DNA of 20,251 bases from a virus. Below are positions 9,511 to 19,600 of this stretch, piece after piece. The translations under genes were made by a program, and so were the position numbers. The stretch lies in the IMG/VR virus record IMGVR_UViG_3300033571_012196, positions 1-20,251 of that record. One strand, given 5' to 3'. Below the pieces are notes generated by a model. The model made no database searches and was not told the DNA's origin. It worked only from the letters and a program-made list of their open reading frames with translations. Each line of letters starts with the position of its first letter. Positions within the stretch are counted from its first letter, which is position 1.

Positions 9511-10011
9511 ATGAAGAAGAAGATAAAGTTACCTGCAGACGAGGTTCGCTTTCTCTCATCTCTTCCTGTAGAAATTTTTCACGGGCGCCTACGGGCTCTT
9601 TGGGAGGCTGGCTGGTCTCTTGGAATTATTGCTAACTCATTAGAACCTAAGCGTCCTAAATCAACTGTGCACTTCTGGGTTCAGAACGCTACTCCTCAAG
9701 AGCAGCGCAGGGCAGTTCCCAATACTCCACCGAAGTCCTTAACAACTACAGCGCCTCTACCTAATACCCCCCGTCTTCGTTCAATCTCACCAAGTGTGCC
9801 CCCTGAGATGAAACCTCAACTACAACACTTGTCTTCTCTTGCAAAGCGCTACCGAGCAAAGTCTGACCCTAATAGTGAATTCGCTATAGCCAATAGAGAA
9901 CTCACAGACCTTGCTAGAAGCCTCTACAACCGCGGTGTGCCCGCTGCAGACATCGCTGAGGCTGCTGGAGTCACCTATAGGGCTATGGCAAGGCGTCTAT
10001 CAAATGGCTAA
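9511..10011 (+). CDS. Double-HTH protein at the head of the late operon
   Basis: The 166-aa basic protein has two HTH-like modules: residues about 24-60 (FHGRLRALWEAGWSLGIIAN, then RPKSTVHFWVQNA) and 131-163 (LTDLARSLYNRGVPAADIAE then AAGVTYRAMARRL). A proline-rich linker joins them (NTPPKSLTTTAPLPNTPRL). It shares this architecture with the leftward protein at 6742-7395. Its position as first gene before portal-region genes fits either a regulator of late genes or a terminase small-subunit-like DNA-recognition protein; no terminase motif allows a decision. No ribosome-binding site is seen and the start may be leaderless. It overlaps the next gene by 8 nt. Confidence 0.75.
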   Translation: MKKKIKLPADEVRFLSSLPVEIFHGRLRALWEAGWSLGIIANSLEPKRPKSTVHFWVQNATPQEQRRAVPNTPPKSLTTTAPLPNTPRLRSISPSVPPEMKPQLQHLSSLAKRYRAKSDPNSEFAIANRELTDLARSLYNRGVPAADIAEAAGVTYRAMARRLSNG

Positions 10012-10351
10012 GACATATAAAACATCTTCTGGAACATTCTCCGAGTCTGAACTAGTCATTGCTATCTGGACAAACCCTAAGCGTGCTAAAGCCAGACCTA
10101 ACGCTAGACCGCTTGAGACGCTTACTTCAGAGAAGTCTACTTTTCCTATCGCGTTCCCTCTCGAAAAACTGCAAACAATAGCCTCTTGGATGTACTGTAC
10201 GGTTGCTAGAGAGTCTAAAGATGTTGATGACGTGCTTGGTTCAGGAAAAGCAACCCGTCAAAGCCCCCTACTTGTTCCACTTAGTTTGGCACGCTCTTAT
10301 CTCGGCTGGGATGAGTTCTATGTACCTACAGAATATACGGATGTGAAATGA
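10004..10351 (+). CDS. Hypothetical protein, 115 aa
   Basis: The open frame extends upstream inside the HTH gene, but ATG 10004 is the sensible start: it overlaps the end of that gene by 8 nt and avoids a long out-of-frame overlap. The product has KTSSGTFSESELVIAIWTNP, a basic RAKARPNARPLETL stretch, a hydrophobic SWMYC and LVPLSLARSYLGWDEFY. It is soluble and without recognised motifs. It ends with an ATGA overlap with the next gene, so it is co-translated within the late operon. Confidence 0.7.
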   Translation: MAKTYKTSSGTFSESELVIAIWTNPKRAKARPNARPLETLTSEKSTFPIAFPLEKLQTIASWMYCTVARESKDVDDVLGSGKATRQSPLLVPLSLARSYLGWDEFYVPTEYTDVK

Positions 10352-10704
10352 AAGTATTGGCAGATGTCTTCCCAGCACTCGTCGCCATTGCTCCACCTAA
10401 CTCCTTAGAAGATAAAAGCAGTTTCAAACCCCGTGGGAAGTCTCCCGAAGGCACTCGCAGACTAGACAGATGCAGAGTAGTTGTCTTCAATGGCAAAATA
10501 CTTATAGGAGTTGATTCCCCCGAAGGTCCGACACTCGTATTCAGAGAAGAGATACTTTCTCATAGTAAAGAGGATAGACTTCATTATGTAGAGACGGTGA
10601 CTGGAAAGGTTCTAGTCTTCCAAAAGGATGAGAACTGCGGTTGTGGTTCAAGATTGAGGTCGTGGATGCCATTCGGAGACATTATGATGGCTAGCGATGA
10701 ATAA
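10348..10704 (+). CDS. Conserved actinophage-type protein with CGCGSRLRSW motif
   Basis: ATG 10348 overlaps the previous TGA. The 118-aa product has RCRVVVFNGKILIGVDSPEG, then PTLVFREEI, and the striking NCGCGSRLRSWMPFG near the C-terminus. I recall the same CGCGSRLRSW end from hypothetical proteins encoded near terminase/portal genes of actinobacteriophages; its function is unknown. The CxC pair and Arg-rich stretch suggest metal or nucleic-acid binding (inference). It overlaps the following membrane-protein gene by 8 nt. Confidence 0.75.
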   Translation: MKVLADVFPALVAIAPPNSLEDKSSFKPRGKSPEGTRRLDRCRVVVFNGKILIGVDSPEGPTLVFREEILSHSKEDRLHYVETVTGKVLVFQKDENCGCGSRLRSWMPFGDIMMASDE

Positions 10705-10990
10705 TTTCTTTTACTTTATGGTTGGAGCCCTTGCCACCTACCGACTCTCCCGTCTTCTAACTAGGGATGAGATTCTTTCCCCAGCCAGAAACTGGCTATG
10801 GAAGCGTTTTCCACCAGAGACTTCTAAGTTTGGATATCTCTTTACTTGTATGTGGTGTATGAGCATTTGGTCAGCATCAATACTCGTACTCTCAGGTATT
10901 ATTATCTTCAAGATAACCTTATACCTCGGATTAGTTCTTTCCTTCTCTGCGGTTACAGGTCTCTTAGCCGCATACGAAGATAGAAATTGA
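10697..10990 (+). CDS. DUF1360-like membrane protein, 97 aa
   Basis: ATG 10697 lies inside the previous gene's end. The sequence follows the DUF1360 pattern: an N-terminal hydrophobic segment (FFYFMVGALATYRLSRLL), a short basic loop, TCMWCMSIWSASILVLSGI with the conserved C-x-W-C-x-S-x-W, and a third hydrophobic segment (LYLGLVLSFSAVTGLLAAY). Such proteins are known from Bacillus and many actinophages, often near structural genes; their role is not established. Three membrane helices are likely. The portal gene starts 10 nt downstream. Confidence 0.8.
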   Translation: MNNFFYFMVGALATYRLSRLLTRDEILSPARNWLWKRFPPETSKFGYLFTCMWCMSIWSASILVLSGIIIFKITLYLGLVLSFSAVTGLLAAYEDRN

Positions 10991-11000
10991 ATCGTATTCC

Positions 11001-12764
11001 GTGAAAAAGACTAGGAGTAAAACATTGGGCGTATTTGTCCGCAAGGATGGCTTACCAGAGCCAGAGAAAACTCCTGTCCCTAAGAGCAAGCCTAAAAAAT
11101 CAACTCGTAAATCAACTCGGTCAACACAAGTTGTATTTAATGCGCCTCCTAAAGTAAGTGGTGCTGCATCAATCTTTCTAAACAATTCTGCACAGTCTGT
11201 TGCATACTCGGCACCAAGAACTCTTACAGCAGCAGCAGTACAAATAAAAGTAAATGATAAAGGCGAGTCTGAACAATTCAAACTTCGTCGCTCTGCAGCA
11301 TCATCATCTTGGCAAGCAGAGGCTTGGGAGTATTACGACGCAATTGGTGAAGTGAAGTATGCCTTCAACCTTGTTGCATCTGTTGTATCTCGTATTCGTA
11401 TTTATGCAGCAGTAATAGATAACCCTTCAGAGGCACCAGCATCAGTTCGTGACTCTTCTAAAATTGAGCCACGTCTTGCTGCTGCAGCAGAGCGTGCACT
11501 TGCTCGTCTTGATTCTGCATACGGCGGACAGGCTGGTCTTCTAAAAGATGCAGCACTGAATCTTTCAGTTGCTGGTGAATGTTATTTAGTTCAAATGCCA
11601 GAGTTGCGTGGAAGCGGACTACCTGAGTCTTGGGATATTCGCTCTGTAGATGAAATTCTTGCTGATGCTCGCGGTGGCTTTAATGTTATTAGTCGTCGTG
11701 AACAAAATAGCGGTCAAGGAATGGTTGGCGTACAGAAACTTGCTAACAAAGCATTCGTAGGACGCATCTGGCGTTCACACCCACGCTATTCAGATGAGGC
11801 AGACTCATCACTTCGTGGATTACTAGACCTTTGTGCAGAACTACTTCTCCTCAACAGAACATTCCGTGCAACAGCACGCTCTCGCCTAAATGCTGGTGCT
11901 CTTTACTTACCAGACGGACTCTCTGTTGCTGCACAAGGCGACCCAGACTATCCATACGATACTGATAGTGAATTAAATCCTGGCTTTACAGCAGAGGAAG
12001 CAGAAGATGAGTTTGAAGAACAACTCATTGATGCAATGACAACTCCAATTCGTGATGAGGAGTCTGCATCTGCTGTTGTTCCACTTATTATTCGTGGTCC
12101 TGCTGAACTTGGTGACAAGATTAAGCAATTTAAGTTTGAGCGTTCGTTCGACCCTGCGTTAGCGCAACGTGCAGACCGTGTTCTAGAACGTATCCTTCAA
12201 GGTCTAGATGTTCCAAAGGATGTAGTAACTGGTCTGGCTAATGTGAAATACTCGAACGCTCTTCAAATTGATGAAGCGCTATACAAAGCACATATCGAAC
12301 CACTTATGTTGCTTATTGCTGATGCTTTAACAATTGTCTATCTACGTCCTTACTTAGAGGCACAAGGATTTAGCCCGTCAGACGTTGAGAAGATAGTTGT
12401 TTGGTATGACCCATCAGCAGTTTCAACTCGCAATGACCGTGCAGCAGATGCTGACGCAGGATTTGACCGCGGAGCAGTCTCCCTACAGACATGGCGTCGC
12501 GCTCATGGGTTCTCTGATGCAGATGCACCTACCCCAAACGAGTTAGCAATTCGTATGCTCTCTGAAAAGGGAATGATTACTCCTGAACTTACAGAAGCAA
12601 TGCTCAGTTCTATTGCTCCAGAGTTAATGAACGCGGTGAAACAATCACAGCAAGCAGCATCTGTTGGTCCACTACCCCCAGAAGTTCAACAAGTATTAGA
12701 GCAAGCAACAAATCCTGGAGGTGAGAGCGTTGAGCAAAACAATCAGCCAGACACCAGCGCCTAA
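11001..12764 (+). CDS. Portal protein
   Basis: The 587-aa protein is the dodecameric portal through which DNA enters and leaves the capsid (family knowledge). The start is GTG 11001, without a clear ribosome-binding site but directly after the previous gene. Recognisable blocks: WEYYDAIGEVKYAFNLVASV (about 107-127); NRTFRATARSRLNAGALYLP (285-304); RVLERILQGLDVPKDVVTGL (from about 393, V404-P405), followed by NVKYSNALQIDEALYKAHIE and a hydrophobic PLMLLIADALTIVYLRPYLE. The N-terminus (1-90) is basic and low complexity. Family size and pattern fit siphophage portals. It overlaps the next gene by 35 nt. Codon use shifts here toward GCA for Ala and CGT for Arg compared with the preceding small genes. 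Confidence 0.88.
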   Translation: MKKTRSKTLGVFVRKDGLPEPEKTPVPKSKPKKSTRKSTRSTQVVFNAPPKVSGAASIFLNNSAQSVAYSAPRTLTAAAVQIKVNDKGESEQFKLRRSAASSSWQAEAWEYYDAIGEVKYAFNLVASVVSRIRIYAAVIDNPSEAPASVRDSSKIEPRLAAAAERALARLDSAYGGQAGLLKDAALNLSVAGECYLVQMPELRGSGLPESWDIRSVDEILADARGGFNVISRREQNSGQGMVGVQKLANKAFVGRIWRSHPRYSDEADSSLRGLLDLCAELLLLNRTFRATARSRLNAGALYLPDGLSVAAQGDPDYPYDTDSELNPGFTAEEAEDEFEEQLIDAMTTPIRDEESASAVVPLIIRGPAELGDKIKQFKFERSFDPALAQRADRVLERILQGLDVPKDVVTGLANVKYSNALQIDEALYKAHIEPLMLLIADALTIVYLRPYLEAQGFSPSDVEKIVVWYDPSAVSTRNDRAADADAGFDRGAVSLQTWRRAHGFSDADAPTPNELAIRMLSEKGMITPELTEAMLSSIAPELMNAVKQSQQAASVGPLPPEVQQVLEQATNPGGESVEQNNQPDTSA

Positions 12765-13692
12765 GTCCGACAAGAAGATTGGTTCTTCTAAGAACTCAAA
12801 GAACTCTGCTTCAGGAACAAAAAAAGCACGAACAATAAAATTTTCTGCTGCAACAGAAGCATCTCTTAAAGAAAAAGTAGCAAAGCACAACGAGAAAGCG
12901 CCAGATGGTCGCAGAGCCTCTCTTGGAATGCTTAAGGCTGTTTACCGCCGTGGTGCAGGAGCATTTTCTACATCTCACCGCCCTGGGATGGACCGCAATC
13001 AATGGGCTATGGCTCGTGTTAATGCTTATCTAAAACTTTTGAAGTCTGGCAAGCCATCTAATGCTGCATATAAATCAGACAATGATTTACTTCCTGCAAG
13101 CCACCCACGTTCGACAAAGAAGTCAGCATCTATTACTGCATCTGGATTAGTTCCAGAAGAGCAGGAGTTAGCAGGTGCTTTGATTGAGATAGCAGATAAG
13201 TATGGAAAGTTTAATGAAGATAGCACTGGCATTTGGGCTGGATACACTCCTGCAGCAGAGAATGAAGTAAGAGAGATTGGCGTTACTTGTGCCAACTGCG
13301 TTCTTTATATTGGCGGCTCTGAGTGCAAGATTATTGCACTACCAGTAGAGCCAGAAGGAAAGTGTCGTTTTGCAGTTATTCCTGAAGGAGTTGTCTCAGG
13401 AAAAACTGATTACAAAGATATTCAAAATGAAATTGAAGATTATATTTTAGAAGAAGAACTTAGTGTAGAACTAAAAAGTAAAGAAGAATACGAGTATGCC
13501 GAAGACGCTATTCTTGCTATGACAGAATATTCTTGCCTAGGTTATGAAGTTGAGCCAGCAATTAGAGCAAGTTGGTTACGCGGAGTCCGCAACGGGGAAG
13601 ATGCATTCTTAAGAGCATCACTTCTTGCTTCTTTGGGATATGAAAGTCTAGACGCAGATTTACTACCAGTGATTGAGGAAGATAATGAGTAG
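12730..13692 (+). CDS. Minor structural/assembly protein candidate with Cys cluster, 320 aa
   Basis: The start is probably TTG 12730, because GGAGGTGA (12717-12724) sits at the ideal distance; GTG 12721 is also in frame but overlaps that site. After a Lys/Ser-rich N-terminus comes a block seen in phage proteins near portals (AVYRRGAGAFSTSHRPGMDR then NQWAMARVNAYLKLL). The motif DLLPASHPRST follows at 119-129. The C-terminal half has YGKFNEDSTGIWAGY and four cysteines (C187, C190, C199, C212) in VTCANCVLYIGGSEC...KC, followed by RFAVIPEG, resembling a small metal or iron-sulfur site. The far C-terminus is acidic. It overlaps the giant gene by 8 nt. The exact role is unknown. Confidence 0.75.
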   Translation: MSKTISQTPAPKSDKKIGSSKNSKNSASGTKKARTIKFSAATEASLKEKVAKHNEKAPDGRRASLGMLKAVYRRGAGAFSTSHRPGMDRNQWAMARVNAYLKLLKSGKPSNAAYKSDNDLLPASHPRSTKKSASITASGLVPEEQELAGALIEIADKYGKFNEDSTGIWAGYTPAAENEVREIGVTCANCVLYIGGSECKIIALPVEPEGKCRFAVIPEGVVSGKTDYKDIQNEIEDYILEEELSVELKSKEEYEYAEDAILAMTEYSCLGYEVEPAIRASWLRGVRNGEDAFLRASLLASLGYESLDADLLPVIEEDNE

Positions 13693-16600
13693 AGTTCGTC
13701 GCTTAAGTTATGCCATTGACCTACAAGGTCGTCGTGCTAACTCTATGCAACAGGCTTCTCGCTTACGCGATACAGCCCTAACACTCATTGAAACAGCAAA
13801 TCAAAATGCATCTATATCTCGTAGAGTTACAAAGAAAGCAGCATTTACTGTAGTTCTTCGCTCTTTAGAGAAGACACGCAATCTTCCGTTCTCACTAAGA
13901 GAGCATATGGCGATGAAAGAACTATCTCGCTACATTAGCCTTGCTCAAACAGATAAAATTGAATCACTCACTCTTTCTCATACTGACCTTCTTCCTATCT
14001 CTCACCCACGCTCTACCCGTGAGCATTCTCTTACAGCGTCAGCACTTCGCTTAACAAAATCACGCTGGTATGCAGATGACCCACGCATTACAGATGAACG
14101 TGCCAGAGTAATTCTTGCTTCTGCTTTTTCAGCAGAGCCAGGTTCTGTAGAACACACTTACTACTCATCAATTCTTTCTGGACTATCTCAGGGAATGATT
14201 CCTGCAGATGCTCTTATTGCAGCAGGTAATCCTTTCTCTGGTAAAAATTCTTCAGCAGAACGTTCACTTCGTGCTCGCTTGCAGCGCCGTGACCGCGAAG
14301 GAAAGTTCGCATTCATGGGTGGTGGACTAAGTGCACTTGTTCGTAGAGCAAATGGTCAAGTATTTAACCTTGTTGGTCGTCCTGTTATTGATGGACCAAA
14401 TGGTGATGATATTCAGATGGAACTTCCTAATGGAAAGATTGTAAATATTCCTGCATCAAAAGGTATGTTTACAAAAGCAATCATCAATCAGACTTCTGAC
14501 GGATTTAGCAAGAACCCTGCAAAGGCAGCAACAACAAGCAACATCATTAACGAATCAGATTTAGTTTTTGTTGACGCCCCTAATGGCTGGAACAAAATTG
14601 CTGAAAATGTTTGGTCAAATGGTTCTTGGGAAGCATCTAAAGGAAAAGATGGCAATTTTATAATTGATAGAGATGCTAATAATGGAAAAAGAGAAGTAAT
14701 TAAAGGTAATTTCTCCGACTGGGAAGATGTTCTTGATGGTATTGCTGATTATGAAGAAAAAGGCGATAAGAAAAAAGCAACTCTTCCTGAGTCAGAACAA
14801 AAGCCTAAGGCTCAAGTTCCAAATGGTGGAGATGGCGAAGGACCAAAGGGTCCTAAGAAGTTTGAGTTTGAATATCCTCAGGGTGCATACAAGATTCAGC
14901 AAGGAAAAGAATATGACCCAGAAGGTCGTATTGATGAAGAGTCAACAGATTTTACTGATGACCCTGTAGAACTTGCTCAGATGCAAGATGTTCGTGACCT
15001 TATTAATGGATTAGAACAAGCAGTTCTTCCTCAAGGTAATAACGAGAATGCTTTTGGATATGGTGCACTTCGTTTTAATCGCGGAGATGAATTAGTACCT
15101 GCAGATGCAATCTATAACGCTCTCAAAGAGGCTGGGGAAGATGCTGACCTTGAGTTGGCACGCATTTACGATAAGGGACTTGACTCAAACGCTAATGAGA
15201 ACGCTCTTATTGATTCTCGTAAGGGTGCAGAGTCTGTCGGACAAGCATCTCCTAAACTTGAAGAATCATTTAAGCGTATTACAGAAGAAGGAACTCCTGA
15301 TGTTGCACCTGCTGCAATAGAAGAGCCTTTTGTAGAAGAGCAAAGAGACCTAACTCCTCTTCCACCACTTCTAGATGGTATGTCAGAAACAGAAGTTGCT
15401 CGTTTCGTTGAGACAAAAGACCACACTCCTTTCCTTCCAAAAAATGAAGACATTCAAATGCCAGAGGGATATAACACTCTTAATCCAGAACCGTTCCAGT
15501 CATGGCAAGAAGTAACACCAGATAATCCAAGTGATGTTCTTCCAGAAGGTTTCTCAGATAATCCTGTATTTCTATCTCAACTTCCTAAGAGCGAACTTCT
15601 CTCTGAACTCCGCCGCTCCATCGAGCCAGGAAATGAAGCACCAGGTTATGGCGCTATATCTTTAGAAACAGAAGATGGAGAAAAGTTCACTGCTAACGTT
15701 CCAGGAGAAGCAATTCGTGATGCTCTTCAGTTACAAGGTGTAGATACAAACGCAGAGATTAAAAAGATTGCTGATGAAGGCTTTGTCGGTCAAGAAGATG
15801 AGAAGCAGAAAGCAACTCTTCCAACTGATGAGCCAGTTGCAGAACTTCCTCTAGATATTCCTGTAGAGAAGAAGCCAATGAATGCTTATGAGCGTTTGAT
15901 GGCAGAGAATCAAGCAGCAAGAGACGCTGTTGAAAATCGTAAAGCAGAACTTGATAAGGCTGCTGCAGACCGTGTAGATGAGCAGGGTCGTAATGTTCCC
16001 GAAGGCTGGGGAATTGAAAGAAAGAATAAGCCTTTCTTTGGTGCACTAGATAGACCAGAAAACCACTTTAACGTTTACGGACGTAATAATTTTGAAGCCC
16101 GTGTTGATGCAAACGGAAAGATTACTCTCAAAGATAATAACAACCTTCTTGAGGCTAAGACATATGACTCATGGGAAGAACTACAAGCAGACTTCGATGC
16201 TCGTAAAGCAGAATACGCTGCAGCCTCTCGTGCACAGATTAAAGAGTGGGCAAAGGGATTTGGTTTCTCTGACGAGCAAGTAAACGCATTTGATTCAATG
16301 ACTGAGCAAGAGATTGCTGACTTCTTTGCTAACCCAGAAAACCATACACCAGAGTATGCAAGCGCTTTAGATGATGCTGATACTTCATGGGCTGTTGACC
16401 TTCCAAACAATGCACAGAAGCAACGCTGGAATAACTTTAGAAAGAATGAACGCATTGCAGAACACGCTGGAGATTTCCCAGATGGAAATGTTCCTCAGGC
16501 AGAACTTCCAGCAAAAGCAAACACACCTGAGCAAATTTCAGGAGTGCCTCAGTTTAAGAGAATAGACGAAGACCCTAACTATTTACCAGGTGTTAGTGGT

Positions 16601-19600
16601 CCAAATGTTCCAGGAAGAGAAAAGAAAACTGTCTCTGCTGAAGCACCTAATGATTTTGAAGTAGATTCGATTGAAGAAGTTCCAGACGGTCTTGCTGAAT
16701 ATCCAAAGCCAGCAGATGTCGCTCCAGCAGATGGTCCTAACGGTCCATATCGCATTAAGGTTAAAGTTACTGACTTACAGCCAGGAGATATCACTGTTGG
16801 TGACCACTTTGTTATTGAAGCAATTGGCGAGAAGGTTCCAGGAACTGACCGAGTAAAGATTAAGGGTCACTATCCAGGGCACGTCTCACAAGATACAAAG
16901 CAGTGGAATGATTACCGTGAAATTGAAGTTATCCGTGGTGCTGTTGCACCAGAGGCTGGAGAACTACCTGTTCTTAGTAAGCCAAAGGAACAAGAGTTTG
17001 GAAAGCGTAAGCGTAATGCAGATGGTTCTTGGGGATTTGCAGACCCAGCAAACCAAGAAGCGTTTGATGCTGCAATGGCAGAATACAACGCACGTCTAGA
17101 TGAAGCGAAGAAGCGTTTCCCAGACCCAACATCTCCTTCTAACCAGCCACAACGCACAATTGTTCGTGCTGCTGATTTGAAACCTGGTGATGTAACTACT
17201 GACCCTAAGAAGGGTCACTTCGTAATTGAAAGAACATTTGTTGATGAAACAACAAAGCCAGGATTTGTTAGCGTTGAGGGTTACTACCCAGGACATACTT
17301 CACAACGTAAAGAGTGGAGAGTAGATACTCAGATTGACGTTCTTCGTAACGTCGAGGCACCTGCAAAGGGAGACCTACCTGAACTACATCGCCCTAATAA
17401 GGTTGTAAATGGTAAGTGGATTCCAGATAACGATGCTGCAAAGAATGAAGAGTGGCAAAAGCAGATTGATGAAGCCGCTGCTCGTTGGCAAGCACCAGAA
17501 AATCTTCCACTGGTTGAAAATAATGAACAAACACCAGAGGCTGAAAAAGATATTCCAAATGTTGTTGCAGTAAAGCGTCCTGCAGCACCTCAGCGGCCAG
17601 CAATGCCAGCATTCCAAGGTGATTGGGCTGCTATTGCTCGTGAAGCAGGTGGAGATTGGAATAAGTTTAAGGAACTTCTTAAAGGAAAGACTCTTGTCTT
17701 CTTTGACTTTGAAACAACAGGACTAAAAGTTGGCGATGGCGACGAGCCATGGCAGATTGGTGCTGTAAAAGTTGTTGATGGAAAGATTGTAGAACGTAAG
17801 AACATCTACATGAACCCAGGGCGCTCTATTGACGGCACTTTTGCTGCTGGAGATAAAGATGGAGTTCCAAATGCTGTTGATGCAGATGGAAATAAACTTA
17901 CAGATGAATTTTTAGCACAGCAGCAAGACCAGAAGGCAGCATTTGAAGAGTTTCTTGCTTGGGCAGGGCCAGATGCACTCTTTGGTGCACACAATGTTGT
18001 ATTTGATGACATGGTTGCACGCCATCTAGCCGACAAGCACGGTGTTGATTTCCGTCCTGCTGGTTATGTAGACACAATGGTAATGGCACGAGATATTTTT
18101 AAGAACCAAGAGGGTGAAAACAAGCCAGCCAATAATAAACTTGTTGGTCTTGCAGAACATCTAGATGTAGAACTTACAAATGCTCACTCAGCAGATGCTG
18201 ACTCAGAAGCAACAGCAAATGTCTTTGGAAAACTTGTTGATAAGGCAATTGAACTTGATGCAGGTAAAGACCTTCTTGATGTTGATGCTCGTGAAGAAGA
18301 ATATGTTAAGAAACTTGATGACTACAACATCCGTCTTGCTCATTACGAGACAGATATTGCAAACTTTGCTGCTGTTAAGGCAATGAACGATGCATTCAAT
18401 GGTAAAGAAGTTAAACTTGATGATGTTGTTACAGAAGCAAAGGGTGTTGACCCTGTTGACCCTGAAGGAATCTCTCTAGGTCAAGTTGGTAATGAGTTTG
18501 AACAGCCAGTAGAGAAGAATGATGTTGTAGTCCTTGACTTCACACCTAATGCTGACTATCCAAAGGGCAAGATGCGTCTTATGCCTAAGGAATGGATTCT
18601 CAATGATGAGAATACCTTCCTTATGGATAGAGAAGATGCTCGTCTACGCAATCTTCTTCCTGGAGACTTCATGTCTTCTAAAGATGGAAATACTGTTTGG
18701 CAAGTAGTCGCAGTTCGCGCTGGTGAAGACTTCATGCTTGATGCAGGAAAGGTTCGCGTTTATCGCCGTAACGTAGATACAGGCGAAATGAGCACATACG
18801 AAAACTTCCACGGAATGCGTGCTGACGGAGTTCGCCGTCCTAAGAACCCTGCTGATTTGAATATCCCAGATACAGTCGGACCAGAAGATACTTCTTATGT
18901 TGCTAATAAGGAAGACCTTGCATCTGCTCTAGAGAACAAAGAGTTTAGTTCTGATGTTATGGAAAAGATTGACTATCCAATTGGAGCAGGTCGTATCTTT
19001 ATCAAGAAGGCTGAAGATGGAAAGTTTGCTCTTAAGGCTGTCTTCTTTGATGAAGAAGGAAATGAAGCCTACATAGTTGAAGATACTTACCGCACAGCCG
19101 CTGGGGCACACGCAGAAGGCCGTGCTCTTCTAGATGCTCACGTTAATGATTTGATTGCTGCAAAGCGCGAAGAGCAAGCAGAGCCAGCAGAATCACGTCC
19201 GAAGGATGTTCCTATTTCTCGCGGTGTTATTCCTGCAGGTGAAGACAATGCACCACAAATTATTGAAGTAGATAATCTTCCAGAAGAGTATCAAGGAAAC
19301 ATTCAAATCTCCGATAAGGGAATTGAAAAGCCTAACTACAGTTCTGAAGCAGTGCTCCAAGATAAAGATGGAGAAATGCTTGGACAACAGACAACAGAGC
19401 ATTCAAATAAGAAGGAAGCAGAGTCTGAAGGACGTGACTTCCTTAAGCGCATGATTGAGGCTCTAGAGGCTCAACTAGATGGTGCTATTGCAAAGCAAAA
19501 GAATGAAGGAGATGGAGGAGGACCTTCAAATCCTTCTAAACCATCTAAGCCTAAGAAAGAAAAAGAACTTTCTGAAGCAGACATTCGTGTTCTAGAAAAT

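Noticed and set aside
13685-14500. MuF-like or capsid maturation protease domain at the start of the giant protein
   Set aside because: Gene order would fit, but no catalytic or MuF signature could be identified by reading; only the shared DLLPxSHPRST motif is reported.
15166-18089. Several minus-strand and out-of-frame plus ORFs of 60-126 codons
   Set aside because: All lie inside the continuous giant frame starting at 13685, whose codon use and domains are convincing; the others show composition typical of antisense or shifted reading.
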